DNA of 64,000 bases from Fibrobacter sp. UWB16 (GTDB lineage: Bacteria > Fibrobacterota > Fibrobacteria > Fibrobacterales > Fibrobacteraceae): contig NZ_OCMS01000001.1 in assembly GCF_900215325.1 (NCBI RefSeq), positions 1,178,001 to 1,242,000 on the forward strand, written 5' to 3'. The notes beneath the pieces are model-generated. The model saw nothing but the letters and a program-made list of their open reading frames with translations. It was not told the DNA's origin and ran no database searches. A program made the position numbers and the translations under genes. Positions 34,420 to 44,283 of the stretch are shown here, piece after piece (position 1 is the first letter of the stretch; each line of letters starts with the position of its first letter).

Positions 34420-34848
34420 TTAAAGTTCTACGACTTCGGGTTTCTGGGCAGCGAACGGATGTTCGGCACCTGCAAAAATCTTGAGCTTCTTGATCATCTT
34501 GTGGCCAAGAGCGCTGTGCGGGAGCATGCCCCAAATGGCAGCTTCGAGCGGAGCAGTCGGGTTCTTTGCCAAGAGGTCAGCAAAGTTGATCCAACGTTCA
34601 CCGGCGATGTGGCCAGTGTGGTGGAAATACTGCTTCTGGAGAGCCTTGTTGCCAGAAACGGCAACCTTTTCAGCGTTAATGACAACCACGAAGTCGCCAG
34701 TGTCGACGTTCGGGGAATAGATGGCCTTGTGCTTGCCCATGAGGAGACGAGCAACTTCGCTTGCAACGCGTCCCATCGGCTTGTCAGCTGCGTCCACAAG
34801 CTTCCACTTGCGGGAGACAGTCTTCGGGTTTACCGTAATGGTCTTCAT
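34420..34848 (-). CDS. rplM: 50S ribosomal protein L13
   Basis: A 142-residue protein with WKLVDAADKPMGRVASEVAR, GDFVVVINAEKVAVSGNK and GMLPHSALGHKMIKKLKIF, as in all bacterial L13 proteins. AGAGGA stands just before the ATG. The transcript appears to start about 50 bp upstream and to contain a GC-rich hairpin. Confidence 0.98.
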   Translation of the reverse strand: MKTITVNPKTVSRKWKLVDAADKPMGRVASEVARLLMGKHKAIYSPNVDTGDFVVVINAEKVAVSGNKALQKQYFHHTGHIAGERWINFADLLAKNPTAPLEAAIWGMLPHSALGHKMIKKLKIFAGAEHPFAAQKPEVVEL

Positions 34849-34873
34849 GTAAATCCTCTAGTGAGTGAAATTC

Positions 34874-34891
34874 CGGGGCACAGGCGCCCCG
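34874..34891 (-). promoter_or_regulatory. GC-rich hairpin in the rplM leader
   Basis: CGGGGC / GCCCCG with a 6-nt loop, about 26 nt before the rplM start and within the predicted 5' UTR. It may be a binding site for autoregulation by a ribosomal protein; this is an inference. Confidence 0.5.
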
Positions 34892-34905
34892 AGAAAAGCA
34901 GAGTA

Positions 34906-34934
34906 AATTTAGATGATTTTCTGCAAGGGTTCAA
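34906..34934 (-). promoter_or_regulatory. Promoter of rplM-rpsI
   Basis: On the minus strand TTGAAC (34929-34934), a 17-bp spacer and TAAATT (34906-34911). Confidence 0.6.
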
Positions 34935-34988
34935 GGGTAAAAAGGTGTAATTTTTGAAAAAAGTAGTATTTTAGCGGTTTAAGCATTC

Positions 34989-35000
34989 TATCAATTGATA
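34989..35000. promoter_or_regulatory. 12-bp palindrome upstream of the rplM promoter
   Basis: TATCAATTGATA, a perfect palindrome in AT-rich DNA about 55 bp upstream of the -35 box. It may be an operator or chance. Confidence 0.3.
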
Positions 35001-35124
35001 CAATTACATCAATTAGTATAGTAATTTTTAGTTATTAGTCAATGGTCACAAACGCAAGCAACGTCATTCTGACCCGCAGGGGAAGAATCCAGGGCACTCC
35101 GTTTTTGCAGTTCCAAGACTTCAC

Positions 35125-35153
35125 TGGATCCTTCGACTCCGCTCAGGATGACA
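35125..35153. repeat. Dispersed intergenic repeat, copy 2
   Basis: TGGATCCTTCGACTCCGCTC followed by AGGATGACA. It is the same sequence as copy 4 apart from the middle (GACTCCG for GCTACG). Confidence 0.7.
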
Positions 35154-35374
35154 CGTCCCTACCTTAGAACGAATGTATTAATGGCGACCCCGTCCCCATA
35201 CGCGGACCATGCTCACATAAGTGCTAGTTGCATTCAAGGCGAGTGTCGCGACAGGCTGCTTGCAGACTGTCATGATTGAGCCGAAGATGCTGACGCAAAG
35301 CGTCAAAGCACTAAGTGATCAAAGAAAATAAATCCGGGGTGACAATCGGGCATGACACCGCAACAATTCCTAAT

Positions 35375-35405
35375 TGGATTATCGCTTCGCTCCTCAGGAT
35401 GACAC
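35375..35405. repeat. Dispersed intergenic repeat, copy 3
   Basis: TGGATTATCGCTTCGCTCCT followed by CAGGATGACAC. A diverged copy. Confidence 0.6.
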
Positions 35406-35462
35406 ATTCCGCACCTTTCGTCTCTCGTCTGTAGCCGAAAGGCGTTCTCTCGTCTAAGTCCC

Positions 35463-36521
35463 CTACTGTCTACTTTTTTCTTTGCGCATGGAGGCGAGCG
35501 CCTTGGACTTGCGGCGGGCGGTTTCCTGGAGGTTCACAGCCACATCAAATTCATCGACGATTTCGCGCCCGAGGATTTCTTCGAGCACGTCTTCGAGACT
35601 CACGATGCCCGCAATCGCGCCCCATTCATCGACAACGCCCACGATATGCCCACGCTGCTTGAGGAATCGCAACAACAACTTGTCGGTCATAAGGCTGTCG
35701 GGCACGAGTTGCATCGGGCGCATGAGCTGGCGGAGTTTCACATCGCGGTGGCCCTCGGCAAGCTGGTTGTACGCATCGCGGCGGAGCACAATCCCAATCC
35801 AATTGTCCTTTTTACCATCGTAAAGCGGCACACGCGAGAACGGCCAGTTGCCGCGCTCGTCAAGAGTCTCGCCAATCGTACTGTCGGCAGAGAGCGTAAA
35901 CACAACCTGTCGCGGCGTCATCACGCGGCGCACTGGGAGCGACTTGAGCGAAAGGATGTTCTTGATGACAAGCGCCTGCTGGCGGTCAATTACATCTTCG
36001 CGAAGCCCGAGACTCACGAGGCTGTTGATGTCCTCGATGCTCACGTCCTTCTTTTCTTTGTCCTCGTGCGTCCAGTGCTTGGTAAGCGTGAGGCAAAGCC
36101 AGATGATTCCCGTCCAGCTGAGGATTTTCGTGATGTAGTAAAACGGTACAGCCACGAGCGGTGCGCAGACTTTCGCCTGTTTAACGCCGAGCGTCTTGGG
36201 AGTGATTTCGCCAAAAAGCAAAATGAGAATCGTGAGTATCACCGGCAAGAGCATCGCCGCCGAAGGCGACAAGCGCTTCACGGCCAAGGCCGTCGCCAAG
36301 GACGCGCCCACCGTATTCGCAACCGTATTCACCACAAGCACCGAAGCAATATAGCGGTCGATGTTATCCTTCACGTGTTTCAGGTAACGCGCGGTAAACT
36401 TCTTCTGGCGCTCCAGGACTTCCACCGTCGAAGGCGGGACGCTATAGAACGAGGCTTCGGTCACAGAGCAAAATGCCGAAGCAGCAAGACAACAAAAAAC
36501 AGTTAATGCAATTTCAAACAT
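35463..36521 (-). CDS. CNNM/CBS-domain membrane protein (CorC/HlyC-like)
   Basis: A 352-residue inner-membrane protein. The first 140 residues are a DUF21/CNNM domain with four hydrophobic segments and the family motif FGEITPKTLGV. Two CBS motifs follow: RRVMTPRQVVFTLSADSTIG and GHIVGVVDEWGAIAGIVSLE with EDVLEEILGREIVDE, ending the regulatory part at about residue 325. The C-terminal transporter-associated domain of longer members is missing; a short basic tail replaces it. Members are linked to Mg2+/Co2+ export. It stands alone on the minus strand. Confidence 0.9.
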   Translation of the reverse strand: MFEIALTVFCCLAASAFCSVTEASFYSVPPSTVEVLERQKKFTARYLKHVKDNIDRYIASVLVVNTVANTVGASLATALAVKRLSPSAAMLLPVILTILILLFGEITPKTLGVKQAKVCAPLVAVPFYYITKILSWTGIIWLCLTLTKHWTHEDKEKKDVSIEDINSLVSLGLREDVIDRQQALVIKNILSLKSLPVRRVMTPRQVVFTLSADSTIGETLDERGNWPFSRVPLYDGKKDNWIGIVLRRDAYNQLAEGHRDVKLRQLMRPMQLVPDSLMTDKLLLRFLKQRGHIVGVVDEWGAIAGIVSLEDVLEEILGREIVDEFDVAVNLQETARRKSKALASMRKEKSRQ

Positions 36522-36540
36522 ATAATCCTCAAGACTTAAC

Positions 36541-36569
36541 TGGATCCTTCGCTACGCTCAGGATGACGC
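36541..36569. repeat. Dispersed intergenic repeat, copy 4
   Basis: TGGATCCTTCGCTACGCTCA followed by GGATGACGC, between the CNNM gene and sppA. Confidence 0.7.
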
Positions 36570-36578
36570 GCGAGGGGG

Positions 36579-38888
36579 TTATTCAACCAGCATCGGTTCA
36601 ATGGCCCAGAACTGTGTGCGTTCCATGTCACGGATAAAGTCTCCAAACGATTTCGTATTCATAAACGGCACCACAAAAGAATCCTCCGTATTCAATTGCA
36701 ACAGTTCAATTTCAGTAGACTTCGGGATATCGGCAAGATTGCGGACTTCGTCAAGGGCGTCGTCAAATCCCCCCAAGCCATGCACAAGCCCAGCCTCTTT
36801 TGCCTTCCAGCCAACCATTACACGGCCACCGCCGTACACAGAATCCACCACGGCCTGGTCAATTCCAGTCGCCTGCGAAACAACACCCGTAAAGCGATTG
36901 TAGAAGTCATCCATGTATTCCTGGAGCGCCGCCTTTTCGGTATCCGTCCACGGGCGTGCAAAAGAACGTGCATCCGAATAATCATTCGTCTTGACCGGTT
37001 CATTGCGCAACCCGACTTTCTGCATCAAGCCAGACGCATCGACCTTACCGCCATAAATTCCAATGCTACCCACGATGGCAAAAGGTTCTGCAATTATCTT
37101 ATCTGCACCACAAGCAATGTAATAGGCGCCCGACGTTCCAGAACTTCCGATGCTTGCCACAATAGGAATATCAAAGCGCTTCAAATTCTTGAGAGCGCCC
37201 CAGATTTTATCGGACGCAATTGCGCTCCCGCCCGGCGAAGAAATCCGCAAAAGCAAAGCCTTCGCTCCAGAACTGGGCAGTCTGCGCAAGTTATCCAGCA
37301 CAGCATCTTCCATGCGGGAATCAATCGTGCCGTTGATATTCAGCAGTGCCACTTTCGTGCGGTGATTCCAGCGTTCATCAAAAATCTTGGAATTCGACGG
37401 AGTCCACGTTCTGAAATTCGCATAAGGAGCATCGAGATCAAAGAACGTCTTCAACGCATACGCAGGCACCTGATCAATATAAAGCAGCGTATCGGCAAGA
37501 CCCGCCTTCTTGGCGCCAAGAGCTGTAATTACGGGCTTTTGAGCCAAAGAATCCAATCTTTCCGTATTGAGAGAAGCCGGTCCCTTTTTCATGCGAGCGG
37601 CAACGCGCATGCGGACAAGTTCCCAAACATCCTTGTAAAGCGTTTCAATGTTTTTGCGGGCGTTCACCGACATTGAATCAGCCGTATAAGGTTCCACAGC
37701 CGACTTGTACGCACCATGGCGCAAGAATTCCACCTTGACGCCTAATTTATCCAAAAGCCCCTTGTAGAACGTGATTCCGCCACCAAGCCCAAGCCACGTA
37801 AAATGTGCCGAAGGCTCCACGACAACGCGGTCCACATTGGCAGCCGCCATAAGAACCGCCGGACGCACGTCATCCATGTACGCAATCACGAGGCCACCAC
37901 GCGCCTTGAGTTTTTTTACGTAACGGTTGATTTCTTCGGATATCGCCAAGTTGCCACTATAGCCCGAGAAATCAAGCACCACAAGGCCTGCCGCCGGATC
38001 GCGCAATAGATGTTCAAACAAATTACGCACCTTCATGAGTCCAATGGACGAAGGACCTAAAAAGAGCATTTTCTTTTCGACTTCGGTCACATCCATATTG
38101 AGCGGCACACGCACAATCTGCGCCGAGCGCGAGGCATACGGGTTGCGAGAGGTATGGAAGCCGATGCTACCGCCTTTAGGCAAAAAGTCATCAAAAATTT
38201 TCAGCGAGGCATCGACATGCCCGCCAAACGAAGCAGAAAGCGTCAGCGAGTATTCATTGTCATCGCCATAAATCGGCATCTTGAATCCAAAGCGATACCC
38301 GTAAAGCGAAAGTTCCAGAAGCAGGCGGTGTTCTTTCCAGTCCTCGACATCGTAACTTGCACTAAAGAAATCGCCAAAGCGAAGTGTCGCACCAGCGTTG
38401 TGCACGCGCTCCATCGAAGACGGCCCGAGATACAGCAAGTTATCGCAAGAATAGCCTAGCGAAAGCATGCTGAACGGGCGAATCAAAATGCCCGGAGAAT
38501 AAGTCCATTCCGTCCCCTTGAAATCGGCACTGCGGAACGCCGTAACGCGACCGCCCCAAAACACGCTGCGGTCAAAAAGCGGAAAGCCATGCGTCAAGTT
38601 CCAGCGGGATTCATCCATTCCCTTATCGTTGAAGCGGTATTCAAACCCTGCCCCGATGCGGTCCAAGTTACCGCCCACGCGAAATTCCGTAATGCCATCG
38701 TCAAACTGGTACGAAGCTAGAGCCCCCTTGGAATCTAAAGCCGAGAGCCCAGCCGGGTTCCCGAAAACACCGTGCGCCCCGTCGAGCGAAACAAAGCGCG
38801 ATTCACCCGGAAGGTAGGCGTAGGCCATTGCAGAAAAAGCGACAAACGCGGCAGCAAATGCTGAACATGGGAATTTTTCTTTCTTCAT
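36579..38888 (-). CDS. sppA: SppA-type signal peptide peptidase with an N-terminal outer-membrane-like domain
   Basis: A 769-residue exported protein. After a signal peptide ([20 protein letters not shown]) come about 240 residues of alternating amphipathic strands with [12 protein letters not shown] and [12 protein letters not shown], similar to outer-membrane beta-barrel or PorV-like proteins. The rest is a double SppA (67K) protease: [10 protein letters not shown] supplies the catalytic Lys395 and [15 protein letters not shown] the nucleophile Ser586. SppA normally clears cut signal peptides from the inner membrane; a barrel-like fusion would put the protease at the outer membrane. Start ATG 38888 gives the cleanest signal peptide. 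The barrel assignment is tentative. Confidence 0.88.
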   Translation of the reverse strand: MKKEKFPCSAFAAAFVAFSAMAYAYLPGESRFVSLDGAHGVFGNPAGLSALDSKGALASYQFDDGITEFRVGGNLDRIGAGFEYRFNDKGMDESRWNLTHGFPLFDRSVFWGGRVTAFRSADFKGTEWTYSPGILIRPFSMLSLGYSCDNLLYLGPSSMERVHNAGATLRFGDFFSASYDVEDWKEHRLLLELSLYGYRFGFKMPIYGDDNEYSLTLSASFGGHVDASLKIFDDFLPKGGSIGFHTSRNPYASRSAQIVRVPLNMDVTEVEKKMLFLGPSSIGLMKVRNLFEHLLRDPAAGLVVLDFSGYSGNLAISEEINRYVKKLKARGGLVIAYMDDVRPAVLMAAANVDRVVVEPSAHFTWLGLGGGITFYKGLLDKLGVKVEFLRHGAYKSAVEPYTADSMSVNARKNIETLYKDVWELVRMRVAARMKKGPASLNTERLDSLAQKPVITALGAKKAGLADTLLYIDQVPAYALKTFFDLDAPYANFRTWTPSNSKIFDERWNHRTKVALLNINGTIDSRMEDAVLDNLRRLPSSGAKALLLRISSPGGSAIASDKIWGALKNLKRFDIPIVASIGSSGTSGAYYIACGADKIIAEPFAIVGSIGIYGGKVDASGLMQKVGLRNEPVKTNDYSDARSFARPWTDTEKAALQEYMDDFYNRFTGVVSQATGIDQAVVDSVYGGGRVMVGWKAKEAGLVHGLGGFDDALDEVRNLADIPKSTEIELLQLNTEDSFVVPFMNTKSFGDFIRDMERTQFWAIEPMLVE

Positions 38889-38942
38889 CGTAAATATTTT
38901 AGTAATTTTATAAGAAGACAAAAATTCCGAAAGGGGTAAATC

Positions 38943-40169
38943 ATGAAAATCACAGCCATTCTCTCAATCCTCCTTTCTATTTTCATTATTTCCTGCAGCG
39001 ACGATTCCGGCAGTTCTGCAAGCCAATCCAGTACAGAACCCGCAAAAGAGGAAAGCCCAACGGACACCCTCCTTTCATTTGCAAGTCTAGGCTTAGATGC
39101 ATGCACCCAAAAAATAGAAAGAAAAATTGAAAAAGCTTACGATGCACAAATAGATGAAATTTGCACGCCTTTAGCAGATGGATATGGTGAGAGTTGCTCC
39201 AATAAAATCACCTCCATAGATAGTTCCAAAAAAGTCCATTACATTTGCAGAAATCATGAAGGCTATGAATTATCAGGCAAAACGGAGTATGATTATAAAT
39301 TGTATTTTGGAGGCTGGTGGTGGGACAAAGCGAACGACAACGACATGGAAACATCGGATCTGGAATGTTACAAAGAAGGCAAGATTGTTTCTAAGAAAGA
39401 CGACCCTTCAAAGCAATATGTCTGTGACTTCGATACCAGCACCCACACATTTGGAGTTTTAAGATTAGCGGATTCGTTGGAAATAAAAATTGGCACAGGC
39501 TGCACATATTACACAAACGGCGGATACAGAATTGCAAACGATAGCAAAACATATTTCTATTGCAAAAAAGAATTCGATCCGAATGATATAGAAGAGCGCT
39601 ATTATCGCCATTGGATTTATTCGGTCAAGGAAAACCTAGACACCATCAGGGATCCCCGAAACGGACGCCCCTACAAAACACTCCATCTTGGTAAAAAGAC
39701 CTGGATGACCACAAATCTATGCTATGAAGACAGCACAAAATATCCAAGCATGCTTGGACGAAATAAGGTCGACCCCTACGGAAGACTTTACACATGGAGC
39801 GCGATCATCGATTCCGTCTATTGGGCTCACAAAGGGAAAACATGCGGCAACCTACCGAGCAGCGCAAAGACATGCGAATTGCCCGACGTGGTGCAAGGAA
39901 TTTGTCCTGAAGGCTGGCATGTGCCAAGTATTGCCGAATGGGAAGAAATGGTCGCATGGACAAAAGCCAACAATGTCTATTTTGACAGCATTGGATTTGT
40001 ACCGCCATCGACTTATCAGGAATTTCCTTTTTGGAGTTCCACAGAAACAAGCGGAGACTCGTCCCGCATTCACGTGATTGACCAAATTGAGCCAGAATCC
40101 GGCACGAGCTTTAGCTTAAATAAAGCAAAAGACTCCTTACTCCCAATCCGCTGCGTCAAAGATGACTAA
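38943..40169 (+). CDS. FISUMP-domain lipoprotein
   Basis: A 408-residue lipoprotein: [20 protein letters not shown] gives a lipobox with Cys18. A Ser-rich linker and a cysteine-rich middle of about 200 residues follow. From about residue 235 to the end it is a Fib_succ_major domain: [20 protein letters not shown], the NLCYED after it, [27 protein letters not shown] and a final LPIRCVKD. Dozens of paralogues are typical of Fibrobacter succinogenes genomes; function is unknown. It is divergent from sppA with only 54 bp between them. Ribosome site AAGGGG lies 7 bp before the ATG. Confidence 0.92.
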   Translation: MKITAILSILLSIFIISCSDDSGSSASQSSTEPAKEESPTDTLLSFASLGLDACTQKIERKIEKAYDAQIDEICTPLADGYGESCSNKITSIDSSKKVHYICRNHEGYELSGKTEYDYKLYFGGWWWDKANDNDMETSDLECYKEGKIVSKKDDPSKQYVCDFDTSTHTFGVLRLADSLEIKIGTGCTYYTNGGYRIANDSKTYFYCKKEFDPNDIEERYYRHWIYSVKENLDTIRDPRNGRPYKTLHLGKKTWMTTNLCYEDSTKYPSMLGRNKVDPYGRLYTWSAIIDSVYWAHKGKTCGNLPSSAKTCELPDVVQGICPEGWHVPSIAEWEEMVAWTKANNVYFDSIGFVPPSTYQEFPFWSSTETSGDSSRIHVIDQIEPESGTSFSLNKAKDSLLPIRCVKDD

Positions 40170-40239
40170 TGCCCAATGTAAAAATTTCTATTTTAAAGCA
40201 TTGAGTGTAGGAAATAATATTTAAAACAATGGTGGTTAC

Positions 40240-42336
40240 ATGTCTGCATCTTCTAAAAAAGAAGAAACCGATCTTTTTGACATACTGAAAGATCTTGCAA
40301 AAAACTGGAGAATCATGATTCCATGCATCATCGTCGCTGGAATCGTTGGTGTTTTTGTCGCCATGTGGATCCGCCCCATTTATAAGGTGGATGCATTACT
40401 CCAAATAGAAACCAAGAGCAACAAAAGCGTCGGTCTCATGGGCGGACTCCCGAGCCTGTTTGCAAGTTCAAGCCCAGCCGAAACCGAAATTGAGCTCATC
40501 AACAGCCGTCAGATTATCGGAGACGCTGTTGAAAAGATGCATTTGCAATACGAAGCAAACCCCATCAACGTCATGGACCGCCTGCTGCACCGCGAAGGCC
40601 GCATGGAACTGAACCAGTACGAAATTCCATGGGACAAGATTCCGGAAGACGAAAAAATCAAGCCATGGATTGCCGAAGCAACGGACAGCACATCGTTCAA
40701 GCTCATCGACCACAACGATAAAGAAGTCTTGAGCGGAACGGTCGGAAAAACATACCATTTCATCTACGCCGGCGATACGGCAACGTTCAGCGTTTTCAAC
40801 ATGAAGGCAAGGGCCGGGCAAAGATTCGAACTTTTCAAAAGGACCCGTCTTGACGCCATCGCAAAATTCAAGAGTGCATTTGACGTTGGCGAAAAGGGCA
40901 AAAAGACTGGCATCCTGGAATTCAGCTATCAGGACATCTATCCGGACCGCGCCACCAAAATCCTGAACGAAATTGCAACATCTTACTTGAGACAGAACGT
41001 CGAACAGCGCAATGCCGAAGCTCAAAAAACGCTTGAATTTTTGGAAAAGCAATTGCCCGATGTCAAAGCCCAGATGGACAGTTCGCTCCTCAAGTTCAAC
41101 ACCTACAGAAACAAGGTCGGCTCTGTCGATATCGATGCCGAAACAAGACTTATCCTGGAAAAGCGTAACAGGCTCCAGCAAAACCTTCTGGACCTCCAGC
41201 AAAAGAAGCAAAGCGCCATCCGTTTGTTCCAGCCGGAACACCCGACAATCAAAACTCTCGAAGAACAGGAAAACAACCTGAAGCGAGAACTTGCAAGCAC
41301 GTCAATTGCAACGAAGAAACTCCCGAACACGCAACAGGAAGTGTTGAAGCTCACCAACGAAGTGGACATGAGCAAGATCATGTACACGACGATGCTCAAC
41401 AACATTCAGCAGCTTAAGCTTGTTTCCGCAGGTGAAGTCGGTTCTGTCCGCATCATCGACTTTGCCGAAGAAGTGACGCGCCCCGCAAAGCCAAAGAAAA
41501 GCTTGATCATCTGCGTAGCCTTGTTCCTCGGATTCCTTTTGGGCGCATGCATTGCAACGCTCAAGAGCAAGCTCAGTAACGGCGTCCGTGACGCACACTT
41601 CATCGAACGCGAAACTGGCTACAGCGTTTACGCCAAGGTCCCCAAGGGCAACCCCAAGGGCACAAAGGGCACACGTCCGCTCGCCGTTGTCGAACCGGAC
41701 GATGTCGCTGTCGAGTCGCTCCGTACATTGCGCAGTTCCCTGGAATTCAGCATGGACGACGGAAGCAGTCCGATTATCGGCATCAGCGGTCTCATTCCTG
41801 GCGTCGGCAAGAGCTTCATCTCTGTAAACCTCGCCGCCCTTTACGCAGGCTTGGGCAAGAAGGTCCTGTTGATCGACGCCGACCTCCGCAAGGGCCGTCT
41901 GCACAAAGAATTCGGCATCAAGCGCGGCAAGGGCCTCTCGCAGATTCTTCTGCACTCAGCCACATTTGAAGAAGTTGTAAGCAAGACGGAAGTCGAAAAT
42001 CTCGAAATCATTCCATGCGGAATGGTCCCTAGCAATCCTTCTGAACTGCTCGGCTCCAAGCGCTACTTAGACCTCATCGATGAACTCAAGAGCAAATACG
42101 ACTTGATCATCATCGACACCCCGCCTATCATGCTCGTCACCGACGCAGCCCTCGCCTGCCGCGTCGCCGCCCAGATTGTCATGGTCATCGAATACAACAA
42201 GCACAGCATCGACGCCATCCAGGACGGTATGAAGCAGCTTCTGAAGGGCAATAATACGGCCCATGCAAGCTTTGTCATCAACAAGTACGAGCACGGTCAC
42301 AGCGACGGCTATGGTTACAAATACGGGAAGTATTAA
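40240..42336 (+). CDS. Wzc-like tyrosine autokinase / chain-length regulator
   Basis: A 698-residue protein. Residues 1-60 hold the first membrane helix and the Wzz domain opening (ILKDLAKNWRIMIPCIIVAG). A long coiled-coil region follows (about 250-390), then a second helix around 425-445 with the Pro-rich motif ARPAKPKKSLII-like ahead of it. The cytoplasmic kinase has Walker A GLIPGVGKS (about 515-523), Walker A' VLLIDADLRKGR (about 542) and Walker B LIIIDTPPI. The tail YGYKYGKY is the autophosphorylated tyrosine cluster. It controls export and length of the polymer made by the downstream genes. Confidence 0.93.
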   Translation: MSASSKKEETDLFDILKDLAKNWRIMIPCIIVAGIVGVFVAMWIRPIYKVDALLQIETKSNKSVGLMGGLPSLFASSSPAETEIELINSRQIIGDAVEKMHLQYEANPINVMDRLLHREGRMELNQYEIPWDKIPEDEKIKPWIAEATDSTSFKLIDHNDKEVLSGTVGKTYHFIYAGDTATFSVFNMKARAGQRFELFKRTRLDAIAKFKSAFDVGEKGKKTGILEFSYQDIYPDRATKILNEIATSYLRQNVEQRNAEAQKTLEFLEKQLPDVKAQMDSSLLKFNTYRNKVGSVDIDAETRLILEKRNRLQQNLLDLQQKKQSAIRLFQPEHPTIKTLEEQENNLKRELASTSIATKKLPNTQQEVLKLTNEVDMSKIMYTTMLNNIQQLKLVSAGEVGSVRIIDFAEEVTRPAKPKKSLIICVALFLGFLLGACIATLKSKLSNGVRDAHFIERETGYSVYAKVPKGNPKGTKGTRPLAVVEPDDVAVESLRTLRSSLEFSMDDGSSPIIGISGLIPGVGKSFISVNLAALYAGLGKKVLLIDADLRKGRLHKEFGIKRGKGLSQILLHSATFEEVVSKTEVENLEIIPCGMVPSNPSELLGSKRYLDLIDELKSKYDLIIIDTPPIMLVTDAALACRVAAQIVMVIEYNKHSIDAIQDGMKQLLKGNNTAHASFVINKYEHGHSDGYGYKYGKY

Positions 42337-44236
42337 GGGATTCATCAAGAAATTCCAAGCCCATCCGGCTTGGCATTTCTTTTTAATCGTTTTCATTGCA
42401 AGAACAGTCCAGCTCGGACAGCTTTACTTCTTCAAGACGCCTTCGGGCGGCGCATTTGTCGAACGTGCCGCACTTGGATTTTTTTGCGCCCTGATTGCAG
42501 ACTTTGCAGCCATAGCCATTCTCACATCAATCTTTGCGCTGAGCACGCTCGCCAAAGGCAGGCTAAGAACCGTCTTTTGCAGCGCCACCGCAGTAATCAC
42601 ATGGGTTTACCTCGCCGCCTGCGCCTCCAATGACCAGATTTTGCGCTGGATGGGGCAGCACCTGACATTTTCGTTCTTGTCGACATATTCTGTTTCAAGA
42701 ATGGATTCGACGCTTGCATTCAATGTCATTTACGATGGGCTTTTTAGTTTTGGCTTGACCGCCGTCATTTTACTACTGGTCCTCTTCTTCTTTTTCCGAG
42801 TCCTCAAAAAAGAGAAATCCGTAGACGTTCCTAAAATCACAACCGCAGGAATTGCAACGGTTCTTATCGCAATCGCATGCGTATGCGGTAACGCCCACAA
42901 TTTCTTCAAGCCCTGCCACATTCGCTGGCAGCTAATCCAGCCGCCCTACATTACGCTTGCCGACGAACTGGAATACATCAGGGAACACAGTCAAAAGCCC
43001 GAAAATTTCGATACCGGGATTGCTCTTCTCGGAGGCAATGCACAAAAGGATTTTCCGTTTTTCCACGCGGTAAGCAACGAAGATTCCCTCGCCGAAGCGT
43101 TCAAGCAGAAGCCCATGGCCGAAAAGAAAGACGTCATATTGCTCTCTCTGGAAAGTTTCCGCGGATGGGCTGGCGACTTTAGAATCGGGAAAAACTGCGA
43201 ACGCATGCCGAACCTTTGCAGGCTCAGCAAAGCAGGAACGACATTTCCATACACCTATAGCGTAGGCTACCCCTCCACCGAAGGGATGCTCGGCCTACAG
43301 CTAGGCATCTGGAGCCACCCGAACAAAGTATTTCTCACAAGCCTCATGAATACAAGATCAAGGGCACTGCCCGAGATTCTTGGAAAATTCGGCTACCACA
43401 GGATCGTCATCACCGCCGCAGAACCCAGTTTTGACAACTTTACGCCCTGGTTTGAAAAATGGTTTGACAGAAGCGAGTACAATTCCAAAATCAATACGGA
43501 CATTCCGCTCGCCGAACGATTCAAGGAAATATACACGAACAGGCCTGATGACAAGCCCCTTTATTTTGAATGGATCAACTTTGTCACACATACCCCATTT
43601 AATGTTCCAAGTTCATACGCAGAACCTGCCGCCACCTCCGATGAACGTTACGCGCAGGCCACAGCATATCTGGATAGCGCCATCGGCATCATTCTCGATG
43701 CAATCGAAAAGAGCCCAAGATCGAACGAAACGATTATTGTCGTCACGGGCGACCACTCCATAGCAGGCGCAAAGTCCCAAGAAAAACTGAGTGAGCTCGG
43801 AGAGGCAAACAGCGCCTACACATGGACATCATTTATCTGGAAAGGTCCAGGCATTGCCGACAGTTTATCGATAATAAAGCCGGTATCGCACGTAGATTAC
43901 GCGCCAACCATTCTCCATCTTCTCGGGATTGAAGCCTCCAACCATTTCGTAGGACACAACATCTTTAGCGAAGAGACGCATAACGTCATATCGTTCCGGC
44001 ACAAAGACGCCATTCTCCGAAACGATTCCATTGCAGAATTCGTGAAAGTCGGTAGCCCTTCATTTACGCACGCCCGAATACAGAGCAAAACTCCCGACTG
44101 GGACACAACGGATGTCATCGGCGGATTTATCGCCGAAAAGAAAATCGATAGAAATATCGATTTGCAATCAAAAGCCCTCCTGGACGCCATGGATTCGTGG
44201 GTCTGGGTGCTGGACAAAAACCTGCTGATGCCATAA
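42311..44236 (+). CDS. LtaS/MdoB-like phosphotransferase
   Basis: A 641-residue membrane protein with about five N-terminal helices (to about residue 200) and an outward alkaline-phosphatase-fold domain. Metal and catalytic sites are LLSLESFRGWAGD, the nucleophile region GYPSTEGMLG (about 318-327) and VTGDHSIAGA (about 477-486). FVTHTPF is the substrate strand. Proteins of this family transfer glycerol phosphate or phosphoethanolamine from a phospholipid to a glycan. The start at 42311 lies inside the 3' end of the kinase gene; an earlier ATG at 42263 is possible. The clear coupling to the kinase gene links it to polymer decoration. Confidence 0.82.
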   Translation: MVTNTGSIKGFIKKFQAHPAWHFFLIVFIARTVQLGQLYFFKTPSGGAFVERAALGFFCALIADFAAIAILTSIFALSTLAKGRLRTVFCSATAVITWVYLAACASNDQILRWMGQHLTFSFLSTYSVSRMDSTLAFNVIYDGLFSFGLTAVILLLVLFFFFRVLKKEKSVDVPKITTAGIATVLIAIACVCGNAHNFFKPCHIRWQLIQPPYITLADELEYIREHSQKPENFDTGIALLGGNAQKDFPFFHAVSNEDSLAEAFKQKPMAEKKDVILLSLESFRGWAGDFRIGKNCERMPNLCRLSKAGTTFPYTYSVGYPSTEGMLGLQLGIWSHPNKVFLTSLMNTRSRALPEILGKFGYHRIVITAAEPSFDNFTPWFEKWFDRSEYNSKINTDIPLAERFKEIYTNRPDDKPLYFEWINFVTHTPFNVPSSYAEPAATSDERYAQATAYLDSAIGIILDAIEKSPRSNETIIVVTGDHSIAGAKSQEKLSELGEANSAYTWTSFIWKGPGIADSLSIIKPVSHVDYAPTILHLLGIEASNHFVGHNIFSEETHNVISFRHKDAILRNDSIAEFVKVGSPSFTHARIQSKTPDWDTTDVIGGFIAEKKIDRNIDLQSKALLDAMDSWVWVLDKNLLMP

Positions 44237-44283
44237 GCCATGGCATTTTCTAAATTGCAAACCATATACGTATAGCGAGTAAA

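Larger units (their letters stand above)
34935..35462. other. 528-bp intergenic region with repeats and hairpins
   Basis: No protein gene is convincing. Besides the palindrome at 34989 it holds two copies of the dispersed repeat (35125 and 35375), a palindrome TGTCGCGACA (35244-35253) running into the hairpin GACAGGCTGC-TT-GCAGACTGTC (35250-35271), and a small TGACGC-AAA-GCGTCA hairpin near 35300. A 32-codon frame from 35182 has no ribosome site and is probably not a gene. Confidence 0.6.

Noticed and set aside
35182-35280. Small ORF of 32 codons in the intergenic gap
   Set aside because: No ribosome site; it spans hairpins and repeats, so coding is unlikely.
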